Below, one piece after another: positions 1-8,705 of a stretch of DNA of 53,351 nt (within the stretch, counting starts at the first letter, position 1; each line of letters begins with the position of its first letter). Position numbers and translations under genes: made by a program. The DNA comes from RGIG7111 sp036839975 (GTDB taxonomy: Bacteria > Bacillota > Clostridia > Peptostreptococcales > Anaerovoracaceae): contig DAISVU010000008.1 in the NCBI GenBank assembly GCA_036839975.1, forward strand, positions 1 to 53,351, read 5' to 3'. The notes beneath the pieces were generated by a model. The model was not told the DNA's origin and did not search any database. It saw nothing but the letters and a program-made list of their open reading frames with translations.

Positions 1-90
1 GGTCGGCGTAGTATTAGTAATAGGCCTTGTTTAAACTGTTGAAAACTTGTAAATGCATTGCGGCTGCTTGAGAAGTTGTTGTTTGTTTTC

Positions 91-132
91 TGTTTATAAG
101 CTGCTTTTTTTATAAACACTCATTGTTTATAA
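91..132. other. DnaA-box-like cluster downstream of dnaA
   Basis: The AT-rich stretch after the dnaA stop codon, where dnaN would be expected next, holds three copies of the 9-mer TTATAAACA: minus strand 91-99, plus strand 110-118, minus strand 124-132. This differs at one fixed position from the DnaA-box consensus TTATNCACA. In Bacillota, origins often have DnaA boxes both before and after dnaA, so this may be the second half of a bipartite origin. The rest of 1-203 shows no gene. The motif match is seen; the function is inferred. Confidence 0.45.
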
Positions 133-203
133 AATTATTTTCATACTCTTATCTTAATAATTGAACTGCACGGCCTATAAAATCCTGTTTTTATAATATG
201 TGT

Positions 204-1586
204 TCAGCTTTCATTTATTATATCAGTAATATTGTCTATTTCATCCTTTAAAACAGAATTTATTTTCAATTCTTTTGATATTTTGCTGTGCGCATGCAGG
301 ACTGTAGTGTGATCACGGCCTCCAAAAGCTTTTCCGATTTTAGGAAGTGATGAATCTGTCATTTCTCTGCAAAGATACATTGCGATCTGCCTTGGAACTG
401 TAAGGTTTCGGGTTCTTTTCGGAGACTCTATGTCTGACAGTTTTATTCCGTATTCATTACAGACGTGTTTTTTTATTGTTTCACAGTTTATGTTGAATTC
501 TCCACTGGCGGCTAAATCTTTTAATATTTTTTTTGCGAATTTCATATCGATTTTTTCATTTAAAAGTGCTGAAAAACCTGTAACTCTTGAAAATGCGCCT
601 TCGAGTTCTCTTACATTGAATTTTATTTTTTCAGCTATGAATGATATTACTTCTGAAACATCATCTGTTATTTCTATATTGTCAAGTTCTGCCTTACTTC
701 TCAGAATTGCAACTCGTGTTTCAAATTCAGGAGGCTGTATATCAGCCACAAGGTTCCACTGAAATCTTGATTTCAGTCTTTCATCGAGGATCTTCATATC
801 TGACGGAGCCCTGTCGCTCGATATTATTATTTGTTTATTTGATTCGTATAATCTGTTGAACGTATTGAAAAATTCGGTTTCTGTGGCTTCTTTTCCTTCA
901 ATGAACTGAATGTCGTCTATTAAAAGCACGTCGATGCTTCTGTATTTTCTTTGAAATGCGCTCATTCCGCCTGTTTTTTTACTGTTGCCGAGTGCTTTTA
1001 TAAATTCGTTCGTGAACATTTCCGAAGAAATGTAAAGGACTTTTAAATGTGTGTGATTTTCAAGTACAAAATGACCTATCGCATGCATGAGATGAGTCTT
1101 ACCCAGACCTGAACCTCCGTATATGAAAAGCGGGTTATATAATTCGGAAGGACTTTCAGCGACTGCCAGTGATGCAACGTATGCATATTTGTTGTTGTCG
1201 CCGACTATAAAATTATCGAAACTGTAATTCGGATCGAGTATGAATTCATTGTTGAATACAGGCTCTGAAACTGTCTTATAGTTTTTGCTCCCCGGAGAAG
1301 GCGAAGAATTTTCAGTTTCATCCTCTGCTATGTCCGATTCGAGTTCAATTGCTACTTTATAAGGTTTTTTGAGTACGTCTTTTACAGCTCTTTCGATTAT
1401 TCCTATGTATCTTTCCTTTAAAACACCCATAAAAAAAGGATCGTGTATGCTCAGATTAAGCAGATTGAGATCGTTGTCGATCTTTACAGCTTTGAGCGGC
1501 ATAAACCACGTTTTGAAGCTTGTCGGAGTTATTTCCTTTTTAATGGATGTCAGAACCTTTTTCCAGATCAAATCTAAATTTTTCAT
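204..1586 (-). CDS. dnaA: Chromosomal replication initiator protein DnaA
   Basis: DnaA binds DnaA boxes at oriC as an ATP-dependent oligomer, opens the duplex and recruits the helicase. The 460-residue product has the usual length. Domain I is at the N-terminus, followed by a variable linker (about 85-110). The AAA+ domain has Walker A GGSGLGKTH near residue 157 and Walker B VLLIDDIQF near 220. The C-terminal helix-turn-helix carries the signature GKAFGGRDHTTVLHAHSKI that contacts the DnaA box. ATG start; a GAGGG ribosome site lies about 10 bases upstream. It diverges from rpmH across oriC, the normal Bacillota arrangement. Identification is firm. Confidence 0.98.
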   Translation of the reverse strand: MKNLDLIWKKVLTSIKKEITPTSFKTWFMPLKAVKIDNDLNLLNLSIHDPFFMGVLKERYIGIIERAVKDVLKKPYKVAIELESDIAEDETENSSPSPGSKNYKTVSEPVFNNEFILDPNYSFDNFIVGDNNKYAYVASLAVAESPSELYNPLFIYGGSGLGKTHLMHAIGHFVLENHTHLKVLYISSEMFTNEFIKALGNSKKTGGMSAFQRKYRSIDVLLIDDIQFIEGKEATETEFFNTFNRLYESNKQIIISSDRAPSDMKILDERLKSRFQWNLVADIQPPEFETRVAILRSKAELDNIEITDDVSEVISFIAEKIKFNVRELEGAFSRVTGFSALLNEKIDMKFAKKILKDLAASGEFNINCETIKKHVCNEYGIKLSDIESPKRTRNLTVPRQIAMYLCREMTDSSLPKIGKAFGGRDHTTVLHAHSKISKELKINSVLKDEIDNITDIINES

Positions 1587-1957
1587 TTCCCGTTTAATTC
1601 CCTCATAGTATAGTTACACTATATATACGGTTTAAAAATGATATACAGTGCGTAATAAATATGATACAGAAAAAGATATCCACAGGCAAGTGTTTGCAGA
1701 GAAGATTTAAAAAAATCAGACTTTGCTGATTATCCACCACTTGTGGATAAATTTGTGAACAATGCAAACAAAACCACAATATATTGATGTATTGAAACAT
1801 GGAACAGAAAAAAGAAATTTAAGTTAATTAAAAGACTTTGAAACATCTTGAAATAGTTTGACATTAAAAAATCATGCCTGTATAATAAATAAACATATTT
1901 GCATATATTGAAATTCAGATATGTGCAGAAAACATAAATAAACAAGGAGGTGTAATT
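1587..1957. other. oriC: dnaA-rpmH intergenic region with DnaA boxes
   Basis: This 371-base AT-rich gap separates divergent dnaA and rpmH. Visible DnaA boxes: a perfect TTATCCACA on the minus strand (1742-1750), TTATCCACC on the plus strand (1730-1738, one mismatch) and ATATCCACA (1676-1684, one mismatch). Boxes two and three face each other across three bases. An inverted repeat TATAGT-TAC-ACTATA lies close to the dnaA start (about 1610-1624). The location in the standard Bacillota origin block supports replication initiation here; the exact unwinding element cannot be fixed by eye. Confidence 0.8.
1858..1886 (+). promoter_or_regulatory. Promoter of the rpmH-rnpA-yidD-yidC-jag operon
   Basis: A perfect sigma-A-type promoter: -35 TTGACA (1858-1863), 17-base spacer, -10 TATAAT (1881-1886). 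It reads into rpmH about 70 bases downstream. Confidence 0.9.
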
Positions 1958-2092
1958 GTGAAACATACTTATCAGCCAAAGACAAGACAGCGGAAAAAAG
2001 AGCACGGTTTTAGAAAAAGAATGAGTACAAAAAACGGTAGAAACGTTGTAAAGAGAAGAAGACTCAAGGGCAGAAAAAGACTGTCAGCTTAA
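1958..2092 (+). CDS. rpmH: Large ribosomal subunit protein bL34
   Basis: bL34 is a small basic protein of the 50S subunit. The 44-residue product begins VKHTYQPKTRQRKKEHGFRK and ends KGRKRLSA, matching the family almost throughout and at its usual length. Translation starts at GTG (1958) behind a strong AAGGAGG site, seven to eight bases upstream. First gene of the operon, just after oriC, followed by rnpA as in most bacteria. Confidence 0.97.
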   Translation: MKHTYQPKTRQRKKEHGFRKRMSTKNGRNVVKRRRLKGRKRLSA

Positions 2093-2146
2093 AGAACGCA
2101 TAAAGTGGTCTTTTTGTTGGAATCTCATGGGCATGGAATGTGACCG

Positions 2147-2506
2147 ATGATGTTGAAAGAAGATATTTTGAGAAAAAAAGCGGATTTTTCCGGGATATAT
2201 AAAAAAGGAAAGTCTACAGGAGAAAGGTACATAGTGCTTTTTTATATTAAAAACAATCTTTCTTACAGCAGAACTGCGTTTTTAGCCAGCAAAAAAGTAG
2301 GCAATGCGGTGACGAGGAACAGAGCGAGAAGACTTATGAAGGAAAGCCACCGCAGCCTCAAAGATAAGATTCCCGGCGGCTATGATATGATATTCATAAC
2401 AAGGAAAACAATTTTGGGAAGAACCCTGAAAGATGTTCAGATTTCAATGGAAAAAGCCTTAAAAAAAGGTAAGATCTTAAAACCAGATATGAAAAAAAAG
2501 AAATGA
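2147..2506 (+). CDS. rnpA: Ribonuclease P protein component
   Basis: Protein subunit of RNase P, which helps the catalytic RNA cut 5' leaders from pre-tRNAs. The 119-residue product has the family signature KKVGNAVTRNRARRLMKE near residues 49-66 (the RNR motif) and the N-terminal phenylalanine patch DFSGIYKKGK. The C-terminus is lysine-rich. It starts at tandem ATG codons with a weak ribosome site, so coupling to rpmH translation is possible. Position between rpmH and yidD is canonical. Confidence 0.96.
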   Translation: MMLKEDILRKKADFSGIYKKGKSTGERYIVLFYIKNNLSYSRTAFLASKKVGNAVTRNRARRLMKESHRSLKDKIPGGYDMIFITRKTILGRTLKDVQISMEKALKKGKILKPDMKKKK

Positions 2507-2516
2507 AGGTGATTGT

Positions 2517-2726
2517 TTGAAACATGCGCTTATATTCTTTATAAAAGGATATCAGACGTTAATATCACCATTGTTTCCTGCTCATTGCCGTTTTTATCCG
2601 ACCTGCTCTGCTTATTTTATGCAGGCTCTGGAAAAGTACGGCTTTTTTAAAGGAAGTTATCTCGGCATAAGACGTCTTTTGAGATGCCATCCATGGAATC
2701 CCGGCGGATATGATCCTTTAAAATAA
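2517..2726 (+). CDS. yidD: Membrane protein insertion efficiency factor YidD
   Basis: YidD is a small membrane-associated protein thought to assist YidC-mediated insertion. The 69-residue product has the family core YQTLISPLFPAHCRFYPTCS and the end RLLRCHPWNPGGYDPLK. Three cysteines occur in the usual places. It starts at TTG (2517), 10 bases after the rnpA stop, preceded by GAAGGTG. It sits between rnpA and yidC, as expected. Confidence 0.95.
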   Translation: MKHALIFFIKGYQTLISPLFPAHCRFYPTCSAYFMQALEKYGFFKGSYLGIRRLLRCHPWNPGGYDPLK

Positions 2727-2739
2727 CAGGAGGAATTAA

Positions 2740-3465
2740 ATGTACAAATTAATAGGAGTTATAGCAAAACCCCTGGGAATGCTTCTTAGTTTGATATATG
2801 ATCTTGTTGGAAACTACGGCATAGCTATTTTGATTTTTACTCTGATAGTAAAATTAGCACTGTATCCTCTATATGCCAAACAGATGAAATCGACCATGAG
2901 GATGGCTACTGTGCAGCCGAAAATGAAGGAATTGCAGGCAATGTATGCAAACGACAAGCAGATGCTGAATATGAAGATGGAAGAGCTGTATAAGGAAGAA
3001 AAATTCAACCCTATGGGCGGGTGTTTTCCGATGCTTATTCAGATGCCTATCATATTAGGTCTTTTTGCACTGCTCAGAACACCGCAGGATTATATATCGG
3101 ATGACAGAATATTCTTTGCAGCACATGAAAGTTTCTTGTGGATGCAGGATCTGAGCCAGCCGGATAAATGGATACTTCCGATAGCAGCAGGCATAACTAC
3201 GTTTATATCATTTTCACTTTCTCAGCAGCAGCAGTCAGCTGCGGGATCAAATCAGACGAACAGCATGATGAAAGCGATGAAAATAATATTTCCGCTAATG
3301 ATCGTCTGGATGGGAAGGACTTTCCCTTCAGGTCTTACAATCTACTGGTTTTTCAGTCAGGTAATACAAGTGTTCTTTACTATAAACTTAAACAGAATAA
3401 GAGAAAAAACGAGACTGGAAGATGAAGCAAAGAAAATGGCGGCAAAAGGGAAAAAGAGCAGATAA
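2740..3465 (+). CDS. yidC: Membrane protein insertase YidC/Oxa1 family
   Basis: Inserts membrane proteins, alone or with SecYEG. The 241-residue product is the short Gram-positive form without the large periplasmic domain. Hydrophobic segments lie near residues 5-20, 28-48, 95-115, 140-160 and 180-205, with the conserved basic loop PLYAKQMKSTMRM between the first two. The groove charge expected just before that loop is a lysine (IVKLALYP) rather than the commoner arginine. The C-terminus is basic. ATG behind AGGAGG; 13 bases after yidD. Confidence 0.95.
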   Translation: MYKLIGVIAKPLGMLLSLIYDLVGNYGIAILIFTLIVKLALYPLYAKQMKSTMRMATVQPKMKELQAMYANDKQMLNMKMEELYKEEKFNPMGGCFPMLIQMPIILGLFALLRTPQDYISDDRIFFAAHESFLWMQDLSQPDKWILPIAAGITTFISFSLSQQQQSAAGSNQTNSMMKAMKIIFPLMIVWMGRTFPSGLTIYWFFSQVIQVFFTINLNRIREKTRLEDEAKKMAAKGKKSR

Positions 3466-3491
3466 TAAATGCCACAGGAGGAACAGACGAA

Positions 3492-4346
3492 ATGGAATAT
3501 TCGGAAAAATGGGGGACCAGTATTGATGAAGCTGTCAAACTGGCCTTGGAGGACCTTAAATTAACAAAAGATGAAGTAGATATAGAAGTTCTTGAGCAGC
3601 CTTCGAGAGGATTTTTCGGAATAGGTTCGAAGCTTGCAAAAGTAAGAGTTGAAAAGAAGATATGTGAACCTGAAAAACCGGAGTACGAAAGAGCAGTTGA
3701 AGCGCCCGTCAGAAAAACCGATACGGTCACAGGAAGCGGAAGACCTGTAAAGGTCGGGGAAAAACCGGAAAAGAAGAGCCGTTCCGGAAAACATCAGACA
3801 GGGAAAAAACCGAAAAGTGTGATATCCGAAGAAGAAAGAGCCTGGGCGGCTTCGATCCCCAGTATAGAAGAGATATTGCAGATTGAAAGAGATCTTGAGC
3901 CTATGGAAGAACATGCATCGCTTGACTTTATAAAGGAAGTCACGGAAAAAATGGGGCTCGATCTTACGGTAACGGGCAAGACAGGCCATGATACTATATA
4001 CATAAGCATAAACGGAAAAGACGCAGGTGCCGTAATCGGCAAGAGGGGGCAGACGCTCGATGCTATACAGTATCTCGCAAGCCTTGTTGTCAACAGGGAT
4101 GAAGAAAAGTACATAAGGGTGATCGTAGATGCTGAGAATTACAGAAATAAACGCGGTCAGACGCTTGAACAGCTTGCTGAAAAACTGGCCCGGAAAGTTG
4201 TCAGAAATAAAAAGAGTGTGAGACTTGAGCCGATGAATCCTTATGAAAGAAAAGTTATACATGCGACGCTACAGGGTCATCCGAAAGTAACGACGAAGAG
4301 TATGGGAGATGAACCGCGCAGAAGGGTCGTAATTGAATTGAAATGA
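3492..4346 (+). CDS. khpB: RNA-binding cell-elongation protein Jag/KhpB
   Basis: Jag (KhpB) is an RNA-binding protein linked to cell elongation and envelope control in Bacillota. Its 284 residues show three family domains: a Jag-N domain (about 1-55, with PSRGFFGIG), a charged lysine-rich linker, a KH domain (about 140-205, with GxxG motif GKRGQTLDAIQYLAS) and a C-terminal R3H domain (about 215-284, with NPYERKVIH and the end EPRRRVVIEL). It follows yidC in the same operon and is closed by a terminator at 4355. Confidence 0.94.
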   Translation: MEYSEKWGTSIDEAVKLALEDLKLTKDEVDIEVLEQPSRGFFGIGSKLAKVRVEKKICEPEKPEYERAVEAPVRKTDTVTGSGRPVKVGEKPEKKSRSGKHQTGKKPKSVISEEERAWAASIPSIEEILQIERDLEPMEEHASLDFIKEVTEKMGLDLTVTGKTGHDTIYISINGKDAGAVIGKRGQTLDAIQYLASLVVNRDEEKYIRVIVDAENYRNKRGQTLEQLAEKLARKVVRNKKSVRLEPMNPYERKVIHATLQGHPKVTTKSMGDEPRRRVVIELK

Positions 4347-4354
4347 TTCAGGTG

Positions 4355-4386
4355 CAGCTCGTGTTCGATACGCGGGCTGTTTTTTA
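4355..4386 (+). terminator. Intrinsic terminator after jag
   Basis: A 10-bp stem including GU pairs (4355-4364 with 4370-4379), 5-base loop, then six T residues. It ends the rpmH-jag operon. Confidence 0.85.
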
Positions 4387-4471
4387 ATTTTAGTCCGGTC
4401 ATATCCCGTATGGCATTCTAAAATTAAAACGCCGGCGGCACAATTATTAAAATCAGCGGTTGAGATGAAAA

Positions 4472-5854
4472 ATGATGAAAATTGACGATACGATTGCAGC
4501 CATTGCGACGCCTTACGGTGAGGGCGGCATAGGAATAATACGTATAAGCGGACAAAATGCGAAAGCTATACTGGAGAGTATTTTTGTACCTGCCGGAAAG
4601 TTTGCGAAAATGGACAACAGAAAACTGACGTACGGGTTTGTGAAAGATCCCGAAAAAAACGAGACGATAGATGAAGTCATGGCGGTCTTTATGAAATCTC
4701 CGTTCACATATACATGTGAGGATGTCGCAGAGATAGATTGTCACGGAAGTGTGGTATCGCTCAAAAAAACACTGGAGCTTGTTTTGAGATCCGGCGCCCG
4801 GCCGGCAGAGATGGGTGAGTTTACAAAGCGCGCATTTTTAAACGGCCGGCTCGATCTTTCGCAAGCGGAGGCCGTCATGGATGTTGTGAGCGCCAAAACA
4901 GAAAAAAGCTTTGATGTTGCCTTCGAACAGCTGGAGGGGCGTATCGCAAGAGAAATGGAGCCGCTTAAAAAGAAGATACTCGATCTTCTGGCGGAACTTT
5001 CGGTAAATATAGATTACCCGGATGAAGATACAGAGGAAATGACATACAAAAAGCTGATAGAAGAGCTTGACCGGATCAGATCGATGACAGATAATTTGCT
5101 GGCATCTGCAGATGAAGGGAGAATGCTGAGAGAAGGGATAAACTGTGTAATCATCGGCAAGCCGAACGTAGGGAAATCCTCTCTGATGAATGCACTTTTA
5201 AAAGAATCCCGCGCTATTGTAACAAATATCCCGGGCACTACCAGAGATACTATAGAAGAGATGCTCAACATCCGGGGGATACCTGTGAAACTGACAGACA
5301 CGGCGGGAATACATGAAACAGAGGATGCTGTCGAGAAGATGGGCATACTTAAGAGCAAAGCGAGCTTCAACAGCGCGGATCTTGTGATATTTATGCTCGA
5401 TAAAAGCAGCCCACTCGACGATGCGGACAGAGAACTCATGAAGATGGCGGGATCTAAAAAAATGCTCGTGCTTTTAAACAAGACTGACTTAAAGTCCGTC
5501 ATAGAAAAAGAGACCGCAGAAAAACTTTTGCCCGGCGCAAAGGTGATCGAGACATCGATGCAGACCAGAGAGGGTGTTGAAGCTATTGAAAACTGCATTG
5601 TTGAAATGGTGCACGGTGGACAGCTGAAGCAGGAAAACAGCATTATCATAACGAATGTCCGCCATAAAGATCTGCTCGAGCGGGCGCGTTCTGCCATAAA
5701 TGATGCAAGGCTTGCTGCCGAAAGTGGTGAAGCGTTGGATTTTGCGGAAATGGATGTCAACAGAGCCTATCAGGCGATATGTGATATAACGGGGGATGAA
5801 GTCTCGGACGATATATTAAATGAAGTTTTTGCCAGGTTCTGTCTCGGGAAATAA
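4472..5854 (+). CDS. mnmE: tRNA modification GTPase MnmE
   Basis: MnmE works with MnmG to install (carboxymethyl)aminomethyl groups on U34 of certain tRNAs. The 460 residues have the N-terminal folate-binding domain (DTIAAIATPYGEGGIGIIRI at the start), a helical region and an inserted GTPase domain: G1 GKPNVGKSSLMN near 229, G2 TTRDTIEE, G3 DTAG and G4 NKTD. The C-terminus is the family ending FARFCLGK with the cysteine. ATG start, possibly the second of two tandem ATGs. Followed by its partner mnmG. Confidence 0.97.
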   Translation: MMKIDDTIAAIATPYGEGGIGIIRISGQNAKAILESIFVPAGKFAKMDNRKLTYGFVKDPEKNETIDEVMAVFMKSPFTYTCEDVAEIDCHGSVVSLKKTLELVLRSGARPAEMGEFTKRAFLNGRLDLSQAEAVMDVVSAKTEKSFDVAFEQLEGRIAREMEPLKKKILDLLAELSVNIDYPDEDTEEMTYKKLIEELDRIRSMTDNLLASADEGRMLREGINCVIIGKPNVGKSSLMNALLKESRAIVTNIPGTTRDTIEEMLNIRGIPVKLTDTAGIHETEDAVEKMGILKSKASFNSADLVIFMLDKSSPLDDADRELMKMAGSKKMLVLLNKTDLKSVIEKETAEKLLPGAKVIETSMQTREGVEAIENCIVEMVHGGQLKQENSIIITNVRHKDLLERARSAINDARLAAESGEALDFAEMDVNRAYQAICDITGDEVSDDILNEVFARFCLGK

Positions 5855-5928
5855 AACGGATGATCTAAGAGATTTTCACATGTCCGGCAATAGATTGAAA
5901 TATGAACGTAAAGGATAGGAAACAGCAT

Positions 5929-7809
5929 ATGGAAAGATTTTTGATGAAAACATATGATGTGATCGTTGTAGGCGCCGGCCATGCAGGGTGTGAGGCTGCG
6001 CTGGCCTGTGCGAGGATGGGAAAAAAGACTGCCGTATTTTCCATAAATCTTGAAGCCATCGCAATGATGGCATGCAATCCTTCGATAGGAGGGACGGGTA
6101 AAGGTCATCTCGTAAGAGAAATAGACGCGCTCGGCGGCGAGATGGGAAAAGTCATTGACAAAACATTTATCCAAAGTAAGATGCTGAATACTGCAAAAGG
6201 CCCGGCGGTCAGGTCACTCAGAGCGCAGGCTGACAAAACCGGCTATCACCTGGAGATGAAGCGGGTACTTGAAAAACAGGAAGGGCTTGATCTGAAGCAG
6301 GGAGAAGTAACAGATCTGATAGTGGAAGATGATACTGCGTGTGGAGTCGTTTTAAAGACCGGCGCAGAATACAGGGCAAAGGCTGTAATACTTGCAACAG
6401 GTACGTTTCTGCGGGGCAGGATATTTATAGGAGACAGTTCATACCGGAGCGGGCCTAACGGTTTGGCACCGTCTTTAGAACTTGCAGACGCTTTAAAAAG
6501 ATACGGGCTTCCTATGCGAAGGTTTAAAACAGGGACGCCTGCGCGGGCACTTTCATCGAGCCTCGACTATTCCGCAATGAAGGAAGAAAAGGGTGATGAT
6601 AAGATCGTTCCGTTCTCGTTTATGAATGATGATCTTGAAAAGGACCAGATCTCCTGCTGGCTCACCTATACAAATGATGAAACACACCGGGTGATACGCG
6701 ATAATTTTCACAGATCGGCGCTTTTCGGCGGCCAGATCGAAGGCATCGGCCCGCGGTACTGTCCTTCAATAGAAGATAAGGTGAAAAGATTTGCAGACAA
6801 GAAGAGACACCAGCTTTTTGTTGAGCCCGAAGGTCTCGATACAGAAGAAATGTATCTTCAGGGGATGTCATCAAGTCTGCCGGAAGATGTTCAGGAGAAA
6901 TTCTATAAAACAATATCGGGTCTGGAAAACTTAAAGATCACAAGACCGGCGTATGCGATCGAATATGATTGTATCGATCCGCAGGATCTCGAGCTGAATT
7001 TGGAAAACAGGCACATAAAAATGCTTTTCTGTGCAGGACAGTTCAACGGCAGCTCGGGATATGAGGAAGCGGCGGCGCAGGGTATAATGGCCGGCATCAA
7101 CGCTGTTTTGGCAACAAATGGAAAAGACGCCTTCATTCTGGACAGAAGTGAAGCTTATATTGGCGTTCTGATCGACGATCTGGTGACTAAAGGTACTAGT
7201 GAGCCTTATAGAATTATGACGTCGAGAGCGGAATATAGACTGCTTCTCAGGCAGGATAACGCAGATATGAGGCTCACCGCCTTAAGTTATAAGCTCGGAC
7301 TTGCGGATGAGGAAAGATATGACAGACTTTTGAAGAAACAGTCAGCCGTAGAGAAAGAAATGAAAAGACTGCGTGAGACAAAAGTCGCTCCATCTGAGAT
7401 CAGGGGTTTTATGGAAAAGTTCGGGGGAACTCCTTTAAAAAACAAGACGTCACTTGCAGAGATGATAAAAAGACCTGAACTTGATTATGAAAAACTTACA
7501 GAGATAGACTGCGGAAGACCTGAGCTTTCCGAGCATATAAAAACTCAAATCGAGGTGCAGATAAAATACGAAGGGTACATAGACAGGCAGGAACAGCAGA
7601 TAAAACGTTTTAAAAAACTTGAAAACCGGAGGCTTGTCAGGGATATGGACTATGCTTCCATAGGAGGTCTCCGTCTTGAGGCTGTTGAGAAATTCAACCG
7701 GATAAAGCCGGAATCGGTCGGTCAGGCTTCGCGCATATCAGGCGTCTCTCCCGCCGATATAAATGTGTTGCTTATATATCTGGAGAAGCTTAGAAGGATG
7801 AGAGGATAG
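5929..7809 (+). CDS. mnmG: tRNA modification enzyme MnmG (GidA)
   Basis: FAD-dependent partner of MnmE in tRNA wobble-uridine modification. The product has the FAD-binding motif VVGAGHAGCEAALACARMG near the N-terminus, the signature GPRYCPSIEDK, and the motif GQFNGSSGYEEAAAQG. About 626 residues, the usual length. I place the start at ATG 5929, with AGGA eight bases upstream. ATG 5902 (635 residues) and ATG 5944 (MKTYDV) are alternatives. It runs directly into rsmG; its last codons carry that gene's ribosome site. Confidence 0.96.
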   Translation: MERFLMKTYDVIVVGAGHAGCEAALACARMGKKTAVFSINLEAIAMMACNPSIGGTGKGHLVREIDALGGEMGKVIDKTFIQSKMLNTAKGPAVRSLRAQADKTGYHLEMKRVLEKQEGLDLKQGEVTDLIVEDDTACGVVLKTGAEYRAKAVILATGTFLRGRIFIGDSSYRSGPNGLAPSLELADALKRYGLPMRRFKTGTPARALSSSLDYSAMKEEKGDDKIVPFSFMNDDLEKDQISCWLTYTNDETHRVIRDNFHRSALFGGQIEGIGPRYCPSIEDKVKRFADKKRHQLFVEPEGLDTEEMYLQGMSSSLPEDVQEKFYKTISGLENLKITRPAYAIEYDCIDPQDLELNLENRHIKMLFCAGQFNGSSGYEEAAAQGIMAGINAVLATNGKDAFILDRSEAYIGVLIDDLVTKGTSEPYRIMTSRAEYRLLLRQDNADMRLTALSYKLGLADEERYDRLLKKQSAVEKEMKRLRETKVAPSEIRGFMEKFGGTPLKNKTSLAEMIKRPELDYEKLTEIDCGRPELSEHIKTQIEVQIKYEGYIDRQEQQIKRFKKLENRRLVRDMDYASIGGLRLEAVEKFNRIKPESVGQASRISGVSPADINVLLIYLEKLRRMRG

Positions 7810-7811
7810 CC

Positions 7812-8537
7812 TTGTACAGAATAGATAAAATCCTGCAAGGGCTCGAAAGTCTTGCGGGTGTTGAAAATACGCGCGCGCGCAGCCATACTCAAAAAAATGA
7901 CTTCTTATATGAAAGGGATTTTGGCATGGAACGATAAGGTGAATCTCACGGCTGTCAATGACAGAGACTCGTTTATAGTGAAGCACTTTGCGGACTCTCT
8001 TGCATGCGCACCGTCCCATGTGGTGACCGGCGCGGAGCGTATCGTAGATATAGGTTCCGGCGGCGGATTTCCGGGCGTTCCGCTGGCTCTGGTTTATCCT
8101 GAAAAAGACTTTGTTCTGATCGATTCTTTAAATAAAAGGCTTCAGATCATAGAAGACCTGTGTGCAAAGATCGGCATTGAAAATGTTACGTGTGTGCACG
8201 GCAGAGCGGAGGATCTGGCAAAAAAAGGCAGCGAGTATAGAGAAGCTTTTGGTGTGGCTGTCTCACGCTCGGTTGCATCGATGGCAACCCTTGCAGAATA
8301 TTGTCTTCCGTTTGTAAAGGTCTCGGGAACATTTATAGCCTACAAGAGTTCGGGTGTTGAGCAGGAACTTTGTGAAGCTGAAAAAGCGATACAGCTGCTT
8401 GGCGGAGGTACTGTGAGAAAGGAACAGCCGGACGGAATCAGCCAGAAACACATCCTTATATATATATTTCAAAGGAAAAACATACTCCCGATAAATTCCC
8501 GCGTAAAGCCGGGACCCCGTCTAAACGGCCGCTATAG
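7812..8537 (+). CDS. rsmG: 16S rRNA m7G527 methyltransferase RsmG, with two frame breaks
   Basis: RsmG methylates G527 of 16S rRNA using S-adenosylmethionine. The core (DIGSGGGFPGVPLALVYPE, VSRSVASMATLAEYCLP) is clear, but the ends lie in another frame. From TTG 7812, behind AGAGGA two bases after mnmG, an RsmG-like N-terminus (YRIDKILQGLESLAGVEN) runs to a (CG)5C repeat at 7870-7880. The core continues one base out of phase. At the (TA)5 repeat 8457-8466 the frame returns, giving the canonical ending KFPRKAGTPSKRPL and stop at 8535-8537. One more CG and one less TA would restore a normal 241-residue protein. The uninterrupted middle frame spans 7852-8598, lacks both ends and carries a foreign tail over parS. 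Confidence 0.85.
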
Positions 8538-8560
8538 GGTAGATGTAATGCTGTACGGAA

Positions 8561-8576
8561 TGTTTCACGTGAAACA
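8561..8576. promoter_or_regulatory. parS site (ParB/Spo0J binding)
   Basis: Perfect 16-bp palindrome TGTTTCACGTGAAACA, identical to the Bacillota parS consensus. ParB loads here and spreads to organise origin segregation. It lies between rsmG and parA. Confidence 0.95.
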
Positions 8577-8705
8577 CAAAAAACATATCTGCCGATGATT
8601 CCTAGGATTCTGTAGTAATGGAACGAAAAACAGTATATAATAAAAAAGAAAATAAAATAAAAAGCACCCTGTGAAAACAGGGAGAACATATTTAGGAGGT
8701 ATGTT

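Noticed and set aside
430..1608. Plus-strand reading frames inside dnaA
   Set aside because: They are antisense to a strongly conserved gene, have no family similarity and no ribosome sites.
8538..8598. Natural C-terminal extension of RsmG (tail reading through GMFHVKHKKHICR)
   Set aside because: This tail is only the parS palindrome read in the wrong frame; the canonical RsmG ending is present in the other frame with a stop at 8535-8537.
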